Shown here piece after piece: positions 8,254 to 18,609 of a stretch of 64,000 nucleotides of DNA. Each line of letters starts with the position of its first letter. Position 1 is the first letter of the stretch. The stretch comes from Neobacillus novalis NBRC 102450 (lineage in GTDB: Bacteria > Bacillota > Bacilli > Bacillales > Cytobacillaceae): positions 1-64,000 of the forward strand of contig NZ_BCVP01000009.1 of the NCBI RefSeq assembly GCF_001591805.1. The letters run 5' to 3'. The notes below the pieces were generated by a model. It saw only the letters and a program-made list of their open reading frames with translations, searched no databases and was not told the DNA's origin. The translations under genes and the position numbers were made by a program.

Positions 8254-11200
8254 ATGAGAGTTGGGAAGGCTAGAAAGAAAGTAAGGAAGCTGTTGGTACT
8301 TGCATGTATGTTTGCAATTATTCTATCAAACCTTAGTTTGGCAGTTCCAAGTAAGCGAATTTATGCAGAAGGAATGCCAAAGGACGAACAATCTGTGGAT
8401 TCTACTAAAATAGAAAATAGTCAAAGTGAATCTGTGGATCCAAGTCAACCAGGAGAAGGTCAAGATGAATCAGCTGCCTCAGATCAACCCGGTGATAGTC
8501 AACGTGAATCAGTTGACCCAAGTCAATCAGATGACAGGGAAAATGCAGAAATTGACAAAAGTCAACTAATTGAACCATTAACAGATACTAATTCAGTAGA
8601 AGATGCTTCTGTATCTAGTCCACAACAAGAAGACACATCAGCACAATCAGGTGAAAATCAAACAGATGACAATGCTGCCTCTCAAGCAGTAAACGGGGGA
8701 GAAGAAGATTATAATCAGTTTCCTCAGCTATTGATTACTGAACTATCTCCCAATTCTAAAGGAGCAGGGACGGATTATTACGAGTATATAGAACTCTATA
8801 ACAATACCAATCAACCCCTTTCTCTAGAGAATTATTCATTTATTTATAAATATACAGACACTGGAAAGGAATTGCCTTTCCTTGTCCCTGCCGTTATGTT
8901 GGAACCGCAGCAAACAATCGTCTATTGGTATAATAATGGAAACTTTACATTGGCTGACTTTAATGCAAATTTTGGCACGAATTTATCTGCTAATCAAGTC
9001 GTAGAGTTTAAGGATGTGTTCCCCGGGTTTGCAAACACTGGGTTCCGTGCCCTTGTGATTAAAGATCAGGCGGGAAAAGAAATTGTGTCTGCCAGCTATT
9101 TAGCTGAAGAAAATGATAACAATGGGGCGGGGATTGAATACAAATATCCGGTATCAGGATCCGTGATGGAAAAATACCGCGTACTGGCAGCACCGACACC
9201 TGGAACTATTGAAGCCGAACAGGTTCCAGCTCAACCGGTAAATCTTGATGAAACTCCTGCGGATGAAGAGGCACCTGTCATTACCCATACACCTGTAACC
9301 GACAGTGATGCTTTTTCGCCAGTAAAAATCGAAGCAACGGTAACAGATAATATGGCCAAGCCATTTGTCACTCTCTTTTATAAAACAATGGGAGAGCAAA
9401 GCTTTACCTCCATTTCGATGAATGCCAGTAAGGATGATTCTACTAAATACTTCGCAGAAATCTCGGGTGTAAATGTAGAGTCCGATATTACATATTATAT
9501 CGAAGCATCTGACGGAACAAACAGTTCAAAAACAGAAGAATATCTCATTAAAGTGAAGAAATCCAATATAGATAATAATAAACTTCCTGCTTTTCTAGTA
9601 ACAGAGGTTGTCCCGGATTCTACTAATGTCGGTACGGCAGATGGCTATGAATTTATTGAAATCTATAACAATACGGATAAAGACATGAACTTTAAAGATT
9701 ACAAGATTCAGTACAGATATGGCACAGATCCTACAACAGACGTTATTTGGGCGTCCATCCCGGATGATGTGGTGATTCCTTCTCAAAAAACGCTTGTCTT
9801 CTGGATTATTAATGACCAAAACCCACATAAAACAGTGGAAGATTTTAATGCGAATTATGGAACGAACCTGGTGGAAAACAAAGATATCGTTAAAATTTAT
9901 AGTGCTGGAATGGCCAATGCATCGACCAGAGGCCTGGTTGTGGCAACCAATACGAAAAAGGAACTCGTGGTTGCTTACTATAATGATGAAGCAAATGTTC
10001 TTGATACCAAGCCGGATAAAGGGATTTTCTATAAGTATCCACTTGATGGGTCGACTAAAATGGTGAAAATAAGCGCTGGTATCAAAGACGCCACACCGGG
10101 AGCAGTCGAATCATCTCAGGTACCGGCACAGCCCGTTCATGTTATCGAGGATACGAATAAACCTGTGATTGAAAACATGACGAAAGTAACAGAAGTGAAT
10201 CAAAAGGAAAACATTCAGATTGTTGCCGATGCTTCTGATGACCGGGAAGTAAAAACAGTACGTTTATTTTATCGTCCCAACCATCAACAGGAATACACCC
10301 AGGTCCTGTTAACGGAAGATTTCGATGATATGATGTATCACCATACGATTTACTCTCCCGAAATCATCGGGAATCAATACGTGGAATATTACTTTGTTGT
10401 GTCAGATGGTGCCAATGAAGTGACAAGTGAGACGTATAAAATCAACGTAACAAGTGATCTTGACGATTCAAGCCTGCGCTTAAATGTGAAATCGAATGAG
10501 ATTGTTTCCAAAGAGAAGATTCTTAAAGGAACATCTAAATCAGAATCATCGGACCAGGTGAAACTTTTCATTGATGGCTCCGAGTTGACCGAAAATACGT
10601 ACCAATCGTTGGAACACGATGCCTATTTTGCGTTTGAAGCAAGCGGAGTGGATACCTTTTTCCAAAATGGTGTCACAATGGGGGATGATATTATCCGGAT
10701 TTTTGATGATGGCATCACGAATTGGGATACAATCACCGTACCGATTGATGCCGATCGCCTTAAGATTGGAGAAAATGTGATTACCATTCGTTCTGGTAAT
10801 AAAGCATCACCTTTCCAATTGGAGGAATCCAAAGAAAATCGCGATGATTTTGATATTAGAAACGTAAGGTTGGTTTTAGCAGACGGCACGATTTTAAGAG
10901 ACCCTATGAAAAATAACCCCACAAAGGTTTATGATATGGGCGATGATGGAACCTATCGGCCATTTGAAGATTTCACGTTTACGGTTACAGCGGATCAGGC
11001 AGCATCCAAGTCGTACAAATGGGATACCACAAAGGTTGCTGATGGAAAGCATATTGTAAAGGTACAAAACTCTAATGAAGAGATTAATGTAAAGGTACAA
11101 GGCTCTGATGAAGAAGTAACTGTTTCAGTAAACGTCGATAATACCGCGCCGGTGATCACCACCAACCTTGAGGACGGGAAGGAATACAAAGGCAAGTTTA

Positions 11201-13323
11201 CCATCGAAGCCGATGCAGCTGATGCTATTGCCGGAGTGCAGACATTCCAAGTCATGCTGGATGATCAGGAAATAACCGTTCCATATGAAACGGCCTCGTC
11301 AAAGCTGGCACCTGGTGATCATAAGTTGTCGGTTACCGCCTTTGATAAAATTGGAAACAAGGCGGAGAAGATCGTTCGCTTTTCAGTAGTGAATGAAAAT
11401 CCAAACAAACCTGAGCTTATTTCCCCAACAGATGGGAGTGCAACGCCGGTAAATGGAAATCCTTCTCTAAAGGTAAAAGTAACCGATCCAACGGACGATG
11501 ATTTAAACGTATCCTTCTATAAAGGCTTTAAATATGATGCCACTCAAACCGATCGGGTAAAGGCATTTAAAAATGCTACAGATACAGAACCGCCAAAAGC
11601 AATGGTTCCTGCCGGTGAACAAGCCTTTACGGCGGATGATATGTCACTTGTTTCAAAGCAGGATCAGCAGTACTTAGTGACAGATTCAGACACACAATTT
11701 CCTTATCAGCGGTTTGAAGTGGCCGTGGATGCTTCAGTTGACGAAACAGACCTTGTCGAATTGGAGTGGAAGGGGAAATCTCTGCCGGGGAGAAAGGTAG
11801 CCATGTATGCATGGAATCATAAGCTTGGCAATTGGTCGACGATTCAATATAAAATCGCTGGAGAAGAAGACTTTGAATTGAAGGGCAATGTGGCGGTCAG
11901 CGATTTTGTCAAGGATGATAAGATCAATGTGTTAATCCAAGACGAAATCCCTTCAACACCTGACCAGTATGATTATACATTTGTATGGATGTCAGACACA
12001 CAATATTATGCACAAAGCTATCCGCATATTTATGACCGGATGACAAATTGGATTGCTGAGAAGCAGGATGAGATGAAAATCAAATATGTTTTCCATACAG
12101 GCGATCTTGTCGATAAAGCAGGCGTGGAATACGAATGGCAGAATGCCGATAAATCTATGAAAGTGCTGGATGACAATCATATTCCGTATGGAGTTTTAGC
12201 AGGTAATCATGATGTCGATCATAAGACAGGTGATTATACACAATATTATAAGTGGTTTGGCGAGGATCGCTTTAAGGACAAGCCATACTATGGTGAATCT
12301 TATAAAAATAACCGCGGCCACTATGATTTAATCTCAGCCAATGGAAATGATTTCATTATGCTATACATGGGCTGGGGCGTGGAAGATGAAGATATTAAGT
12401 GGATGAATGATGTCTTAAAAAAATATCCACACCGTAAGGCAATCTTGAGCTTCCATGAATATCTTCTAGTTTCCGGCAACCGCAGTCCAATAGGCGATCA
12501 GTTATATCAGCAACTCGTGCTGCCAAATAAAAATGTCATTGCTGTACTTAGCGGTCATTATCATGACTCGGAAACATTGGTTGATGCAATCGATGATGAT
12601 GGCGATGGGATACCGGACCGCCAAGTTTATCAGATGCTTGGCGACTACCAGGGTGGACCTGAGGGCGGCCAAGGGTACATGAAGCTGCTTCATTTTAATC
12701 AAAAAAATAACAAAATTATCGTTAATACGTATTCACCGTATTTAGATAAGTATAATTATTATGATCCAATTGAATTTCCGGAGAAGGATGAACGGAATTT
12801 AGAAGTAGACTTGGAGCCGAAGCTAAAACGCGTCGCGACTGACTATTTTACAGTCAATGTTTATACCGATTCTGAAATCGGGAAGGCAGAAAACATTCCG
12901 AGTGGGTCTATTGCTCAAGCCGAATGGAAAGGATTAGCAGAGAATCAGTCGTACTCTTGGTATGCAGTGGCCGAAGATAACTATACCGGAAGAGCTGTCT
13001 CCGATATCTGGACATTTACAAAAGGGAAGGATGAAAATCCAAATCCTGTTCCGCAAGAACCATCTGATCCTAAAGATGGGCAAGGAAACAATCAGGGTCA
13101 AGATGAAGGGTTTACCCCGGTTACGTCAAATCCAGATAAAACTGGTAAAGGAACTAGCCACCAAGGAGATGCTCCGGTCAAAAAACCGGTATCACAAGGC
13201 ACTCATTTGCCTTCAACAGCTACCAATACCTTTAACATCATTCTTATTGGAGTATTGCTGATCACCATTGGAGTGATTACATGGGCTGTTAGACGGAAAT
13301 ATACAGAAAGCCATAGCTCTTAA
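8254..13323 (+). CDS. Wall-anchored lamin-tail/metallophosphoesterase surface protein
   Basis: A 1689-aa exported protein. The order is: signal peptide (1-about 38); Ser/Gln/Asp-rich low-complexity linker (about 45-150); lamin-tail domain (about 155-300); Ig-like spacer; second lamin-tail domain (about 447-600); Ig-like and beta-sandwich segments; calcineurin-like metallophosphoesterase (about 1240-1440) with WMSDTQ, HTGDLVD, GNHDVD and SGHYHDSE; Pro/Gly/Gln-rich stalk; sorting signal LPSTA (1652-1656), hydrophobic helix and RRK tail. LPxTA resembles motifs of class D sortase substrates such as B. subtilis YfkN. It is probably a covalently anchored phosphodiesterase or nucleotidase, expressed on phosphate limitation given the upstream box. 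Substrate unknown. Confidence 0.88.
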   Translation: MRVGKARKKVRKLLVLACMFAIILSNLSLAVPSKRIYAEGMPKDEQSVDSTKIENSQSESVDPSQPGEGQDESAASDQPGDSQRESVDPSQSDDRENAEIDKSQLIEPLTDTNSVEDASVSSPQQEDTSAQSGENQTDDNAASQAVNGGEEDYNQFPQLLITELSPNSKGAGTDYYEYIELYNNTNQPLSLENYSFIYKYTDTGKELPFLVPAVMLEPQQTIVYWYNNGNFTLADFNANFGTNLSANQVVEFKDVFPGFANTGFRALVIKDQAGKEIVSASYLAEENDNNGAGIEYKYPVSGSVMEKYRVLAAPTPGTIEAEQVPAQPVNLDETPADEEAPVITHTPVTDSDAFSPVKIEATVTDNMAKPFVTLFYKTMGEQSFTSISMNASKDDSTKYFAEISGVNVESDITYYIEASDGTNSSKTEEYLIKVKKSNIDNNKLPAFLVTEVVPDSTNVGTADGYEFIEIYNNTDKDMNFKDYKIQYRYGTDPTTDVIWASIPDDVVIPSQKTLVFWIINDQNPHKTVEDFNANYGTNLVENKDIVKIYSAGMANASTRGLVVATNTKKELVVAYYNDEANVLDTKPDKGIFYKYPLDGSTKMVKISAGIKDATPGAVESSQVPAQPVHVIEDTNKPVIENMTKVTEVNQKENIQIVADASDDREVKTVRLFYRPNHQQEYTQVLLTEDFDDMMYHHTIYSPEIIGNQYVEYYFVVSDGANEVTSETYKINVTSDLDDSSLRLNVKSNEIVSKEKILKGTSKSESSDQVKLFIDGSELTENTYQSLEHDAYFAFEASGVDTFFQNGVTMGDDIIRIFDDGITNWDTITVPIDADRLKIGENVITIRSGNKASPFQLEESKENRDDFDIRNVRLVLADGTILRDPMKNNPTKVYDMGDDGTYRPFEDFTFTVTADQAASKSYKWDTTKVADGKHIVKVQNSNEEINVKVQGSDEEVTVSVNVDNTAPVITTNLEDGKEYKGKFTIEADAADAIAGVQTFQVMLDDQEITVPYETASSKLAPGDHKLSVTAFDKIGNKAEKIVRFSVVNENPNKPELISPTDGSATPVNGNPSLKVKVTDPTDDDLNVSFYKGFKYDATQTDRVKAFKNATDTEPPKAMVPAGEQAFTADDMSLVSKQDQQYLVTDSDTQFPYQRFEVAVDASVDETDLVELEWKGKSLPGRKVAMYAWNHKLGNWSTIQYKIAGEEDFELKGNVAVSDFVKDDKINVLIQDEIPSTPDQYDYTFVWMSDTQYYAQSYPHIYDRMTNWIAEKQDEMKIKYVFHTGDLVDKAGVEYEWQNADKSMKVLDDNHIPYGVLAGNHDVDHKTGDYTQYYKWFGEDRFKDKPYYGESYKNNRGHYDLISANGNDFIMLYMGWGVEDEDIKWMNDVLKKYPHRKAILSFHEYLLVSGNRSPIGDQLYQQLVLPNKNVIAVLSGHYHDSETLVDAIDDDGDGIPDRQVYQMLGDYQGGPEGGQGYMKLLHFNQKNNKIIVNTYSPYLDKYNYYDPIEFPEKDERNLEVDLEPKLKRVATDYFTVNVYTDSEIGKAENIPSGSIAQAEWKGLAENQSYSWYAVAEDNYTGRAVSDIWTFTKGKDENPNPVPQEPSDPKDGQGNNQGQDEGFTPVTSNPDKTGKGTSHQGDAPVKKPVSQGTHLPSTATNTFNIILIGVLLITIGVITWAVRRKYTESHSS

Positions 13324-13336
13324 GTTATTTTAAAAC

Positions 13337-13374
13337 AAAAAACGGTATCTCCCAAAATGGAGATACCGTTTTTT
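13337..13374. terminator. Strong intrinsic terminator
   Basis: A stem of about 14 bp, AACGGTATCTCC paired with GGAGATACCGTT, flanked by A and T runs, immediately after the surface protein gene. Confidence 0.9.
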
Positions 13375-13447
13375 GTTGTTATACTTCATTCCATACATAA
13401 ACACCCCTAAAAATGGAAAACTATATAAAGATTAGGGGTGGTTCAGG

Positions 13448-14989
13448 ATGAGGAAAAAGTTTTTTAAATCACTTAATAAGAAATTCAATACAGAACCACA
13501 ATTTAGCGAACAATCCAATGCAAAGGACATTGAATTAAAAAAACAAGATATTAACCTTCATTATGAGCGAAATATAGAGACATTTAAGGCGATATTTAGT
13601 ATACCGAAAAATGTTGATGTCAAAATCCGTGAGTTTACCATTCGTTCTTTAAAATGTCGTGCCTTTATCATTTATATCAGTACCATGGTTGACATGGACC
13701 AGGTTCAAAAGAGCATTGTGGAACCGCTAATTGAAAACGAGCAGCCCACCGGGAAGATTCAAGATATTGTGTCCTTTCCCGTAGCAAAGATGACTACCAA
13801 TATTGGGGACATTACTGAAAATATCACTAGAGGTATTACCGCCCTCTTTGTAGATGATGATGATCAATGCTATATATTTGAAACGACGAAAATTCAAGGG
13901 CGCGGCATTGAAAAATCCAATAATGAAGTCATTGTCAAAGGGGCAAAAGAAGCCTTTAACGAAAGGTTAGCCGATAATATCGCGCTAGTCCGTAAAAAAA
14001 TTAAAAATGAAAATCTAATTGTTGAGGCCCATGTTGTTACCAAACGATCCAGAAACGACGTGTTGATTGTTTATGAAAAAGACTTGGTAAAAGATGAACT
14101 ACTTCAAAAGATAAAGGATCGGCTGGCTTCGTTTGAAACGGATAGTATTCTTGATTTAAGTATATTGGAACAGTATCTTGAAGAACGACCAAGATCCTTA
14201 TTTCCTACTATTTTAAATACGGAACGGCCTGACAGGGCGGCCTCTTTTATTGAAGAAGGTCACATCGTTTTGTTAATGTCCAATTCACCCAACTGTCTTG
14301 TCCTCCCTGCTACCTTCTGGGCTTTGTTCCATTCACCGGAGGATCATTATCTGCGTACACCGTATGGTAATTTCATCAGGTTTTTGCGAGTCCTTGCTTT
14401 ATTTATCTCATTATTTGCATCCTCCTTTTATATTGCGATTACAAATTATCATGTTGGGATGATCCCGCCTGATTTATTAATGGCCATGGCAGGATCAAGG
14501 GAACGAGTTCCATTTCCATCTGTCGTAGAAATCCTCATGATGGAACTTGCCTTTGAACTGATTCGTGAAGCAGGACTCCGTGTACCCTCACCAATTGGGC
14601 CGACAATCGGGATTGTAGGTGCCTTAATTTTGGGTCAGGCTGCTGTTCAAGCGAATATAATTAGCCCGATTGTCATCATTGTCATTGCCTTAAGCGGCTT
14701 AAGCTCTTTTATTATCAGTGATAGTAGCATGAATTTCGCGATTCGCATGTCGCGCTTTTTATTTATCTTTGCAGCAGGCCTCCTTGGCATTTATGGAGTC
14801 GCTGCATTAGGTATTGTCGGCCTGTTCTATTTGGTTTCGTTAAAATCGTTTGGCACATCGTATTTTGCACCGATGACACCGCATTTTTTCTCTGGAAAGG
14901 ACCTGCTTATCCGTCCTGTTCCTATGAAAGCAATGTTTCGGCCGGGATATTTAAAACCAAAGGATATGGTCAAACAAAGAAAGGGTTAA
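13448..14989 (+). CDS. Spore germinant receptor subunit A (GerA/GerKA family)
   Basis: A 513-aa membrane protein of the GerAA/GerBA/GerKA family, part of a germinant receptor in the spore inner membrane. It has a large hydrophilic N-terminal region (about 1-290), then four or five hydrophobic helices from about residue 310, with typical motifs such as ERVPFPSVVEILMMELAFE and PSPIGPTIGIVGALILGQA. A GGGGTGG site precedes the ATG. It is the first gene of a four-gene operon with 7 bases to the next gene. Forespore (sigma-G) expression is expected from the family; I did not identify the promoter. The recognised germinant is unknown. Confidence 0.93.
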   Translation: MRKKFFKSLNKKFNTEPQFSEQSNAKDIELKKQDINLHYERNIETFKAIFSIPKNVDVKIREFTIRSLKCRAFIIYISTMVDMDQVQKSIVEPLIENEQPTGKIQDIVSFPVAKMTTNIGDITENITRGITALFVDDDDQCYIFETTKIQGRGIEKSNNEVIVKGAKEAFNERLADNIALVRKKIKNENLIVEAHVVTKRSRNDVLIVYEKDLVKDELLQKIKDRLASFETDSILDLSILEQYLEERPRSLFPTILNTERPDRAASFIEEGHIVLLMSNSPNCLVLPATFWALFHSPEDHYLRTPYGNFIRFLRVLALFISLFASSFYIAITNYHVGMIPPDLLMAMAGSRERVPFPSVVEILMMELAFELIREAGLRVPSPIGPTIGIVGALILGQAAVQANIISPIVIIVIALSGLSSFIISDSSMNFAIRMSRFLFIFAAGLLGIYGVAALGIVGLFYLVSLKSFGTSYFAPMTPHFFSGKDLLIRPVPMKAMFRPGYLKPKDMVKQRKG

Positions 14990-14996
14990 TAATTCG

Positions 14997-16106
14997 ATGA
15001 ATCAGCAGCCTGGAAAACTTGGAATTCGAGAATATGTGTCCATCGCCATTTTAATGGTCGGCTCAAAAGCAACAGAAGATACTCCAACTGTTTTGTTTAT
15101 TAATGTTCAGAACGCAGCTTGGATGATTCCAGTTCTATCTGCAGGAATCTTTTTTATTCCTCTCTTGTTATTACTAAAGACAATATCTTTATATCAAGGG
15201 AAAAACCTTTTTTTTGTTATTCAAAAATTACTTGGAAAATATATTGGTTTTATTGTTTGTCTTGTTATTTTTATCATTACTTTAGTTGGCATTTCGCTCG
15301 ATTCGAGACTGTATACAAATATCATTAGGGCATTTTATTTTAGAACAACACCCATCTTAGTTCTTTATGCCCTTTTAATGGCCGTTTGCGCCTATGGTGC
15401 CAAAAAGGGAATTCAGCATATCGGTTCTGTTGCGTATCTGCTTATTATTTATGCCATAACCGGCTTGTTTTTTGCGTTAGGATTAAGTACTCAAGCTAGT
15501 AATGTCAACGCAATTCTGCCTATCTGGGGTCCTGGGAAAATTGAAATATTAAAGAAAAGTTCACAAAGCCTTAGCCTTTTTACAGATTTTTTTCTGCTTA
15601 CGATGCTCATTCCGTATCTTTCATCAAGTAAGGATTTTCGAAAAGGTACTTGGATTGCCTATATTTACGTCAGTATCCAAATCAGTGTGGCTACACTCTT
15701 TTTCATTTGTATGCTTGATCAATCTTTAGGGGGCGTAGGCTATCCGTTTCATACGGCGGTTCGCTATATATCACTTGGAAGTTATATTCCAAATATTGAA
15801 ATCCTTTTTTTCATTGTTTGGATTGTGTCTGCCTTTATTCGTTTCACAGCCTTTTTGTACATAAATGCCTTGATGTTCGGCCATCTTTTTAAAATTAAAG
15901 ATTTTGAATTCTTAATTCCATCACTTGCTGCCATTTATTTATTGATAGGGAATATACCGGAATCACAGATTGATGTTGGTCTTAAGTTGGAACACATGGT
16001 TCAAGCAGTAGTAGGCCCTTTGTTTGCAGCGATTTCGCTTATTTTATGGCTGTCCGCACTGTTAAAAGGAGAATTTAAACATGAAAAAGACAAAAACAAT
16101 ATGTAG
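14997..16106 (+). CDS. Spore germinant receptor subunit B (GerB/endospore germination permease)
   Basis: A 369-aa protein with about ten hydrophobic segments, of the APC-type endospore germination permease family (GerAB/GerKB), thought to bind the small-molecule germinant in the spore inner membrane. The N-terminus carries the family's GIREYVSIAILMVGSK stretch. It sits 7 bases after the A subunit and overlaps the C subunit by 26 bases, which indicates translational coupling within the operon. Confidence 0.93.
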   Translation: MNQQPGKLGIREYVSIAILMVGSKATEDTPTVLFINVQNAAWMIPVLSAGIFFIPLLLLLKTISLYQGKNLFFVIQKLLGKYIGFIVCLVIFIITLVGISLDSRLYTNIIRAFYFRTTPILVLYALLMAVCAYGAKKGIQHIGSVAYLLIIYAITGLFFALGLSTQASNVNAILPIWGPGKIEILKKSSQSLSLFTDFFLLTMLIPYLSSSKDFRKGTWIAYIYVSIQISVATLFFICMLDQSLGGVGYPFHTAVRYISLGSYIPNIEILFFIVWIVSAFIRFTAFLYINALMFGHLFKIKDFEFLIPSLAAIYLLIGNIPESQIDVGLKLEHMVQAVVGPLFAAISLILWLSALLKGEFKHEKDKNNM

Positions 16107-17319
16107 AATTTTGTTACTTTTAGTTATTGTTTTTTCCTTAACAGGCTGTTGGGATCGGGAAGAACTAGAGGATAGATCCTATGTAATTGGGCTCGGACTG
16201 GATCGCTCTCCATATAAGGGGAAAATCAAAGTCACAATGTTACTTGCCAATCCTGAAGTAGGGAGCATGCAAGGCGGCGGCGGTTCAACCGAAAAGCCGC
16301 GAGAGATTATCTCGTTTGATGCCAGTGATTTCATCGTGGCGAAAGTGACGGCTAATGCGATTATCTCTCGACTGATTAGTTATGATCTATTAAAGATTAT
16401 TGTTGTTTCTGAGGAACTAGCTAAAGATCCAAATTTTTTTCATATCATTTACGGTGCGGTCTATGATAAAGAAATTCGGATGAATGCTTATTTAGCCGTA
16501 TCGGAAGAAATGGCTAGTGAGTATTTTTTGAAAAACCGCCCAAAAATGGAAACAAGGCCGCATAAGTATTTCCAATATATGATTGAACATGGGATTGAAA
16601 ATGGACTCATTCCCGATTCTACTCTTCTTCGTTTTTTTAAAACGAAGGAAAGTGGAACCGATCTCTTTTTAGCGATGAACACAAGTGCGGTAAGGAAAAA
16701 GAATCCTAAATTCAAAGGGGAAAATGAATACTATGCCGGTCAGGTGGATGCTACGGGAGAGATGGATGATACCCAATTTATCGGGTCGGCAGTGTTCAGG
16801 AATGGTGTGATGATTGGGAAGTTGACCGGACAAGAAACCAGTATCGTCAATACTCTTGATGATACAACTAACATTAATGATTTTTTGCTGAATATACCGA
16901 ATCCCTTTCCAGGTAAACAGAAATCATTCGCAGCAAGAGTCATGAAAAGAGAAAACAATAAAGTCAAAATGAACCTAAAGGGTCCAGGGCCAAAGATTTT
17001 TATCACCCTCCCATTAAAGTTTGAAATTATGTCAAACCCATCAATGGTCGATTTTTCTAAGAAAAAAAACCAAGAAATCATAAAAAAAGAAATAGCCCGC
17101 CATTTTAAAATCGAACATGAGAAGATGTTAAGAAAAGTTCAGAGGGAATTTAAAGGTGCACCATTCCCATTGTCCTACAATGCCCGAAAATATTTTGGAA
17201 CGATTCAGGAATATAAAAAATTTAATTGGAATAAGTCGTATCTAAATGCAGACATTTACGTAAAGGCAGATGTTGAAATTGTCGATTATGGAAGAGTAAC
17301 AAAGAAGGCGGGGAATTAG
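16081..17319 (+). CDS. Spore germinant receptor lipoprotein subunit C (GerC family)
   Basis: A 412-aa lipoprotein of the Ger(x)C family. The signal peptide ends in the lipobox LTGC with Cys23, followed by the family signature WDREELEDRSYVIGLGLD. It forms the outer-face subunit of the germinant receptor together with the A and B proteins. The gene overlaps the B gene by 26 bases, with AAAGGAG upstream of the ATG. Family members require diacylglyceryl addition for full function. Confidence 0.93.
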   Translation: MKKTKTICRILLLLVIVFSLTGCWDREELEDRSYVIGLGLDRSPYKGKIKVTMLLANPEVGSMQGGGGSTEKPREIISFDASDFIVAKVTANAIISRLISYDLLKIIVVSEELAKDPNFFHIIYGAVYDKEIRMNAYLAVSEEMASEYFLKNRPKMETRPHKYFQYMIEHGIENGLIPDSTLLRFFKTKESGTDLFLAMNTSAVRKKNPKFKGENEYYAGQVDATGEMDDTQFIGSAVFRNGVMIGKLTGQETSIVNTLDDTTNINDFLLNIPNPFPGKQKSFAARVMKRENNKVKMNLKGPGPKIFITLPLKFEIMSNPSMVDFSKKKNQEIIKKEIARHFKIEHEKMLRKVQREFKGAPFPLSYNARKYFGTIQEYKKFNWNKSYLNADIYVKADVEIVDYGRVTKKAGN

Positions 17320-17320
17320 A

Positions 17321-17476
17321 TTGAAAATAGTCACTGTCATTGTGTTGCTAGTTATTTCTATTTATACCGCTGGTTTTGCCGTCTCTTTATGGAAGGAGAA
17401 ACAAAAATTTGGGGCGGCAGCGGTTTTTTTCCTTACCCTGGCTATTCTTGTTCTTCCATTCTTTTCAATTCTTTAA
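17321..17476 (+). CDS. Small two-helix membrane protein, candidate germinant receptor D subunit
   Basis: A 51-aa protein opening with TTG at 17321, one base after the GerC stop codon, with AAGGCGGGG about 9 bases upstream. It contains two hydrophobic helices (about 3-24 and 31-51) joined by the charged turn WKEKQKF. Position and architecture match the small D subunits found in some germinant receptor operons, reported to modulate receptor activity. It is short enough to be missed by automated calling. The role is inferred from context alone. Confidence 0.75.
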   Translation: MKIVTVIVLLVISIYTAGFAVSLWKEKQKFGAAAVFFLTLAILVLPFFSIL

Positions 17477-17506
17477 TATGAATAATAAGGCTTTCTGACT
17501 GATAAA

Positions 17507-17541
17507 AGGCGTACAGAATCATTGCTGTCCGCCTTTTTTTC
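17507..17541. terminator. Terminator of the ger operon, variant of the GGCGAACAG hairpin
   Basis: GGCGTACAG (17509-17517) pairs with CTGTCCGCC with one mismatch, followed by a T run. It separates the ger operon from the convergent transporter gene. Confidence 0.8.
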
Positions 17542-17549
17542 TTGATAAG

Positions 17550-18452
17550 TTAGGGGGAGGTAGTGGGGCTCTGCCCTTTTTTTCCTGCTTTTATCTCCAG
17601 TTTTTCACTTAAAAAAGTCGCCCCTAGGACAAGGACACCGCCAAACATCTGAATAAAAGTCATGCTCTCGCTTAAGAAAATCGCAGCAATAATGACGGCG
17701 GAAATCGGATCGATATAGCTGAGAACCGCAATTGTTTGCCCTTTTAGTTTTTGAAGCGAAGTAAAATATAAAAAATAACCTAACCCTGTATGTACAATCC
17801 CTAAGATCAAGATAAAAATAATGGAGGTTGAGTTTATACCAGCAAAATTTAGATGACTCTGCCACCATACGTAAGGAAGTAGAACCGTCGCCGCGGCCAT
17901 TAATTGCACTAACGTAGTTTCAAACCCAGACAAATTTTTGATGAATTTATTCATTAACACCACACTTGCATAGAATGCTGCCGCTAAAAGGCCATAGAAA
18001 ATACCTACTGTATGATTCTGTGAACCGCTTGTACCGCTAGACCCATTATTCACGATTAAAAACAAACCACTCATTGCCATAATGATACAGACAACCTTCA
18101 CACTCGTCAGCTTTTCTTTCAAAAGCCATGGTGCTAACATCATCACAAAGATCGGTGCAAAGTAATAGCTAATCGTGGCATTGGAAATCGTTGTATACCG
18201 GTAAGCCTCAAAAAGAAAGATCCAATTAAATCCAACAGCTGCGCCTGATAACAGCAGTAGAATGGCATTTTCTTTTAATGCTTTTAAAGATGGCTTATGT
18301 TTGACTAAGAAACTAGCAAGAAGCAGGAATATACTGCCGATTACTCCTCTTAAAAACGCAATTTCACTTGAAGTCAGATCAATCTTTTTGACAAAAACTC
18401 CAATACTCCCAAATATGAGCGTGGCCGTAATGAGTCTCATTTTCCCATTCAT
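17550..18452 (-). CDS. DMT-superfamily transporter, EamA family
   Basis: A 300-aa membrane protein with about ten hydrophobic helices in two five-helix EamA halves (about 1-140 and 155-285). The second half contains the characteristic SYIDPISAVIIAAIFLSE stretch. Family members export or import amino acids, metabolites or drugs; the substrate is not predictable here. The ATG at 18452 has a ribosome site AGGGGGG just upstream. It is a single gene, convergent with the ger operon. Confidence 0.9.
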   Translation of the reverse strand: MNGKMRLITATLIFGSIGVFVKKIDLTSSEIAFLRGVIGSIFLLLASFLVKHKPSLKALKENAILLLLSGAAVGFNWIFLFEAYRYTTISNATISYYFAPIFVMMLAPWLLKEKLTSVKVVCIIMAMSGLFLIVNNGSSGTSGSQNHTVGIFYGLLAAAFYASVVLMNKFIKNLSGFETTLVQLMAAATVLLPYVWWQSHLNFAGINSTSIIFILILGIVHTGLGYFLYFTSLQKLKGQTIAVLSYIDPISAVIIAAIFLSESMTFIQMFGGVLVLGATFLSEKLEIKAGKKGQSPTTSP

Positions 18453-18609
18453 ACCGATCCCCCCTTGTTATTCTTAATCCAATCATAAAATGAAGGATTT
18501 CTCAACCGGTTTTTACTGCAAAAAGAATGAAAATTTAAAATATTATAGCGGGTATATGGTAAAATAAGGTGAGTGGGAATTGAATCTTTAGCATAAGGGG
18601 GAGAATTAT

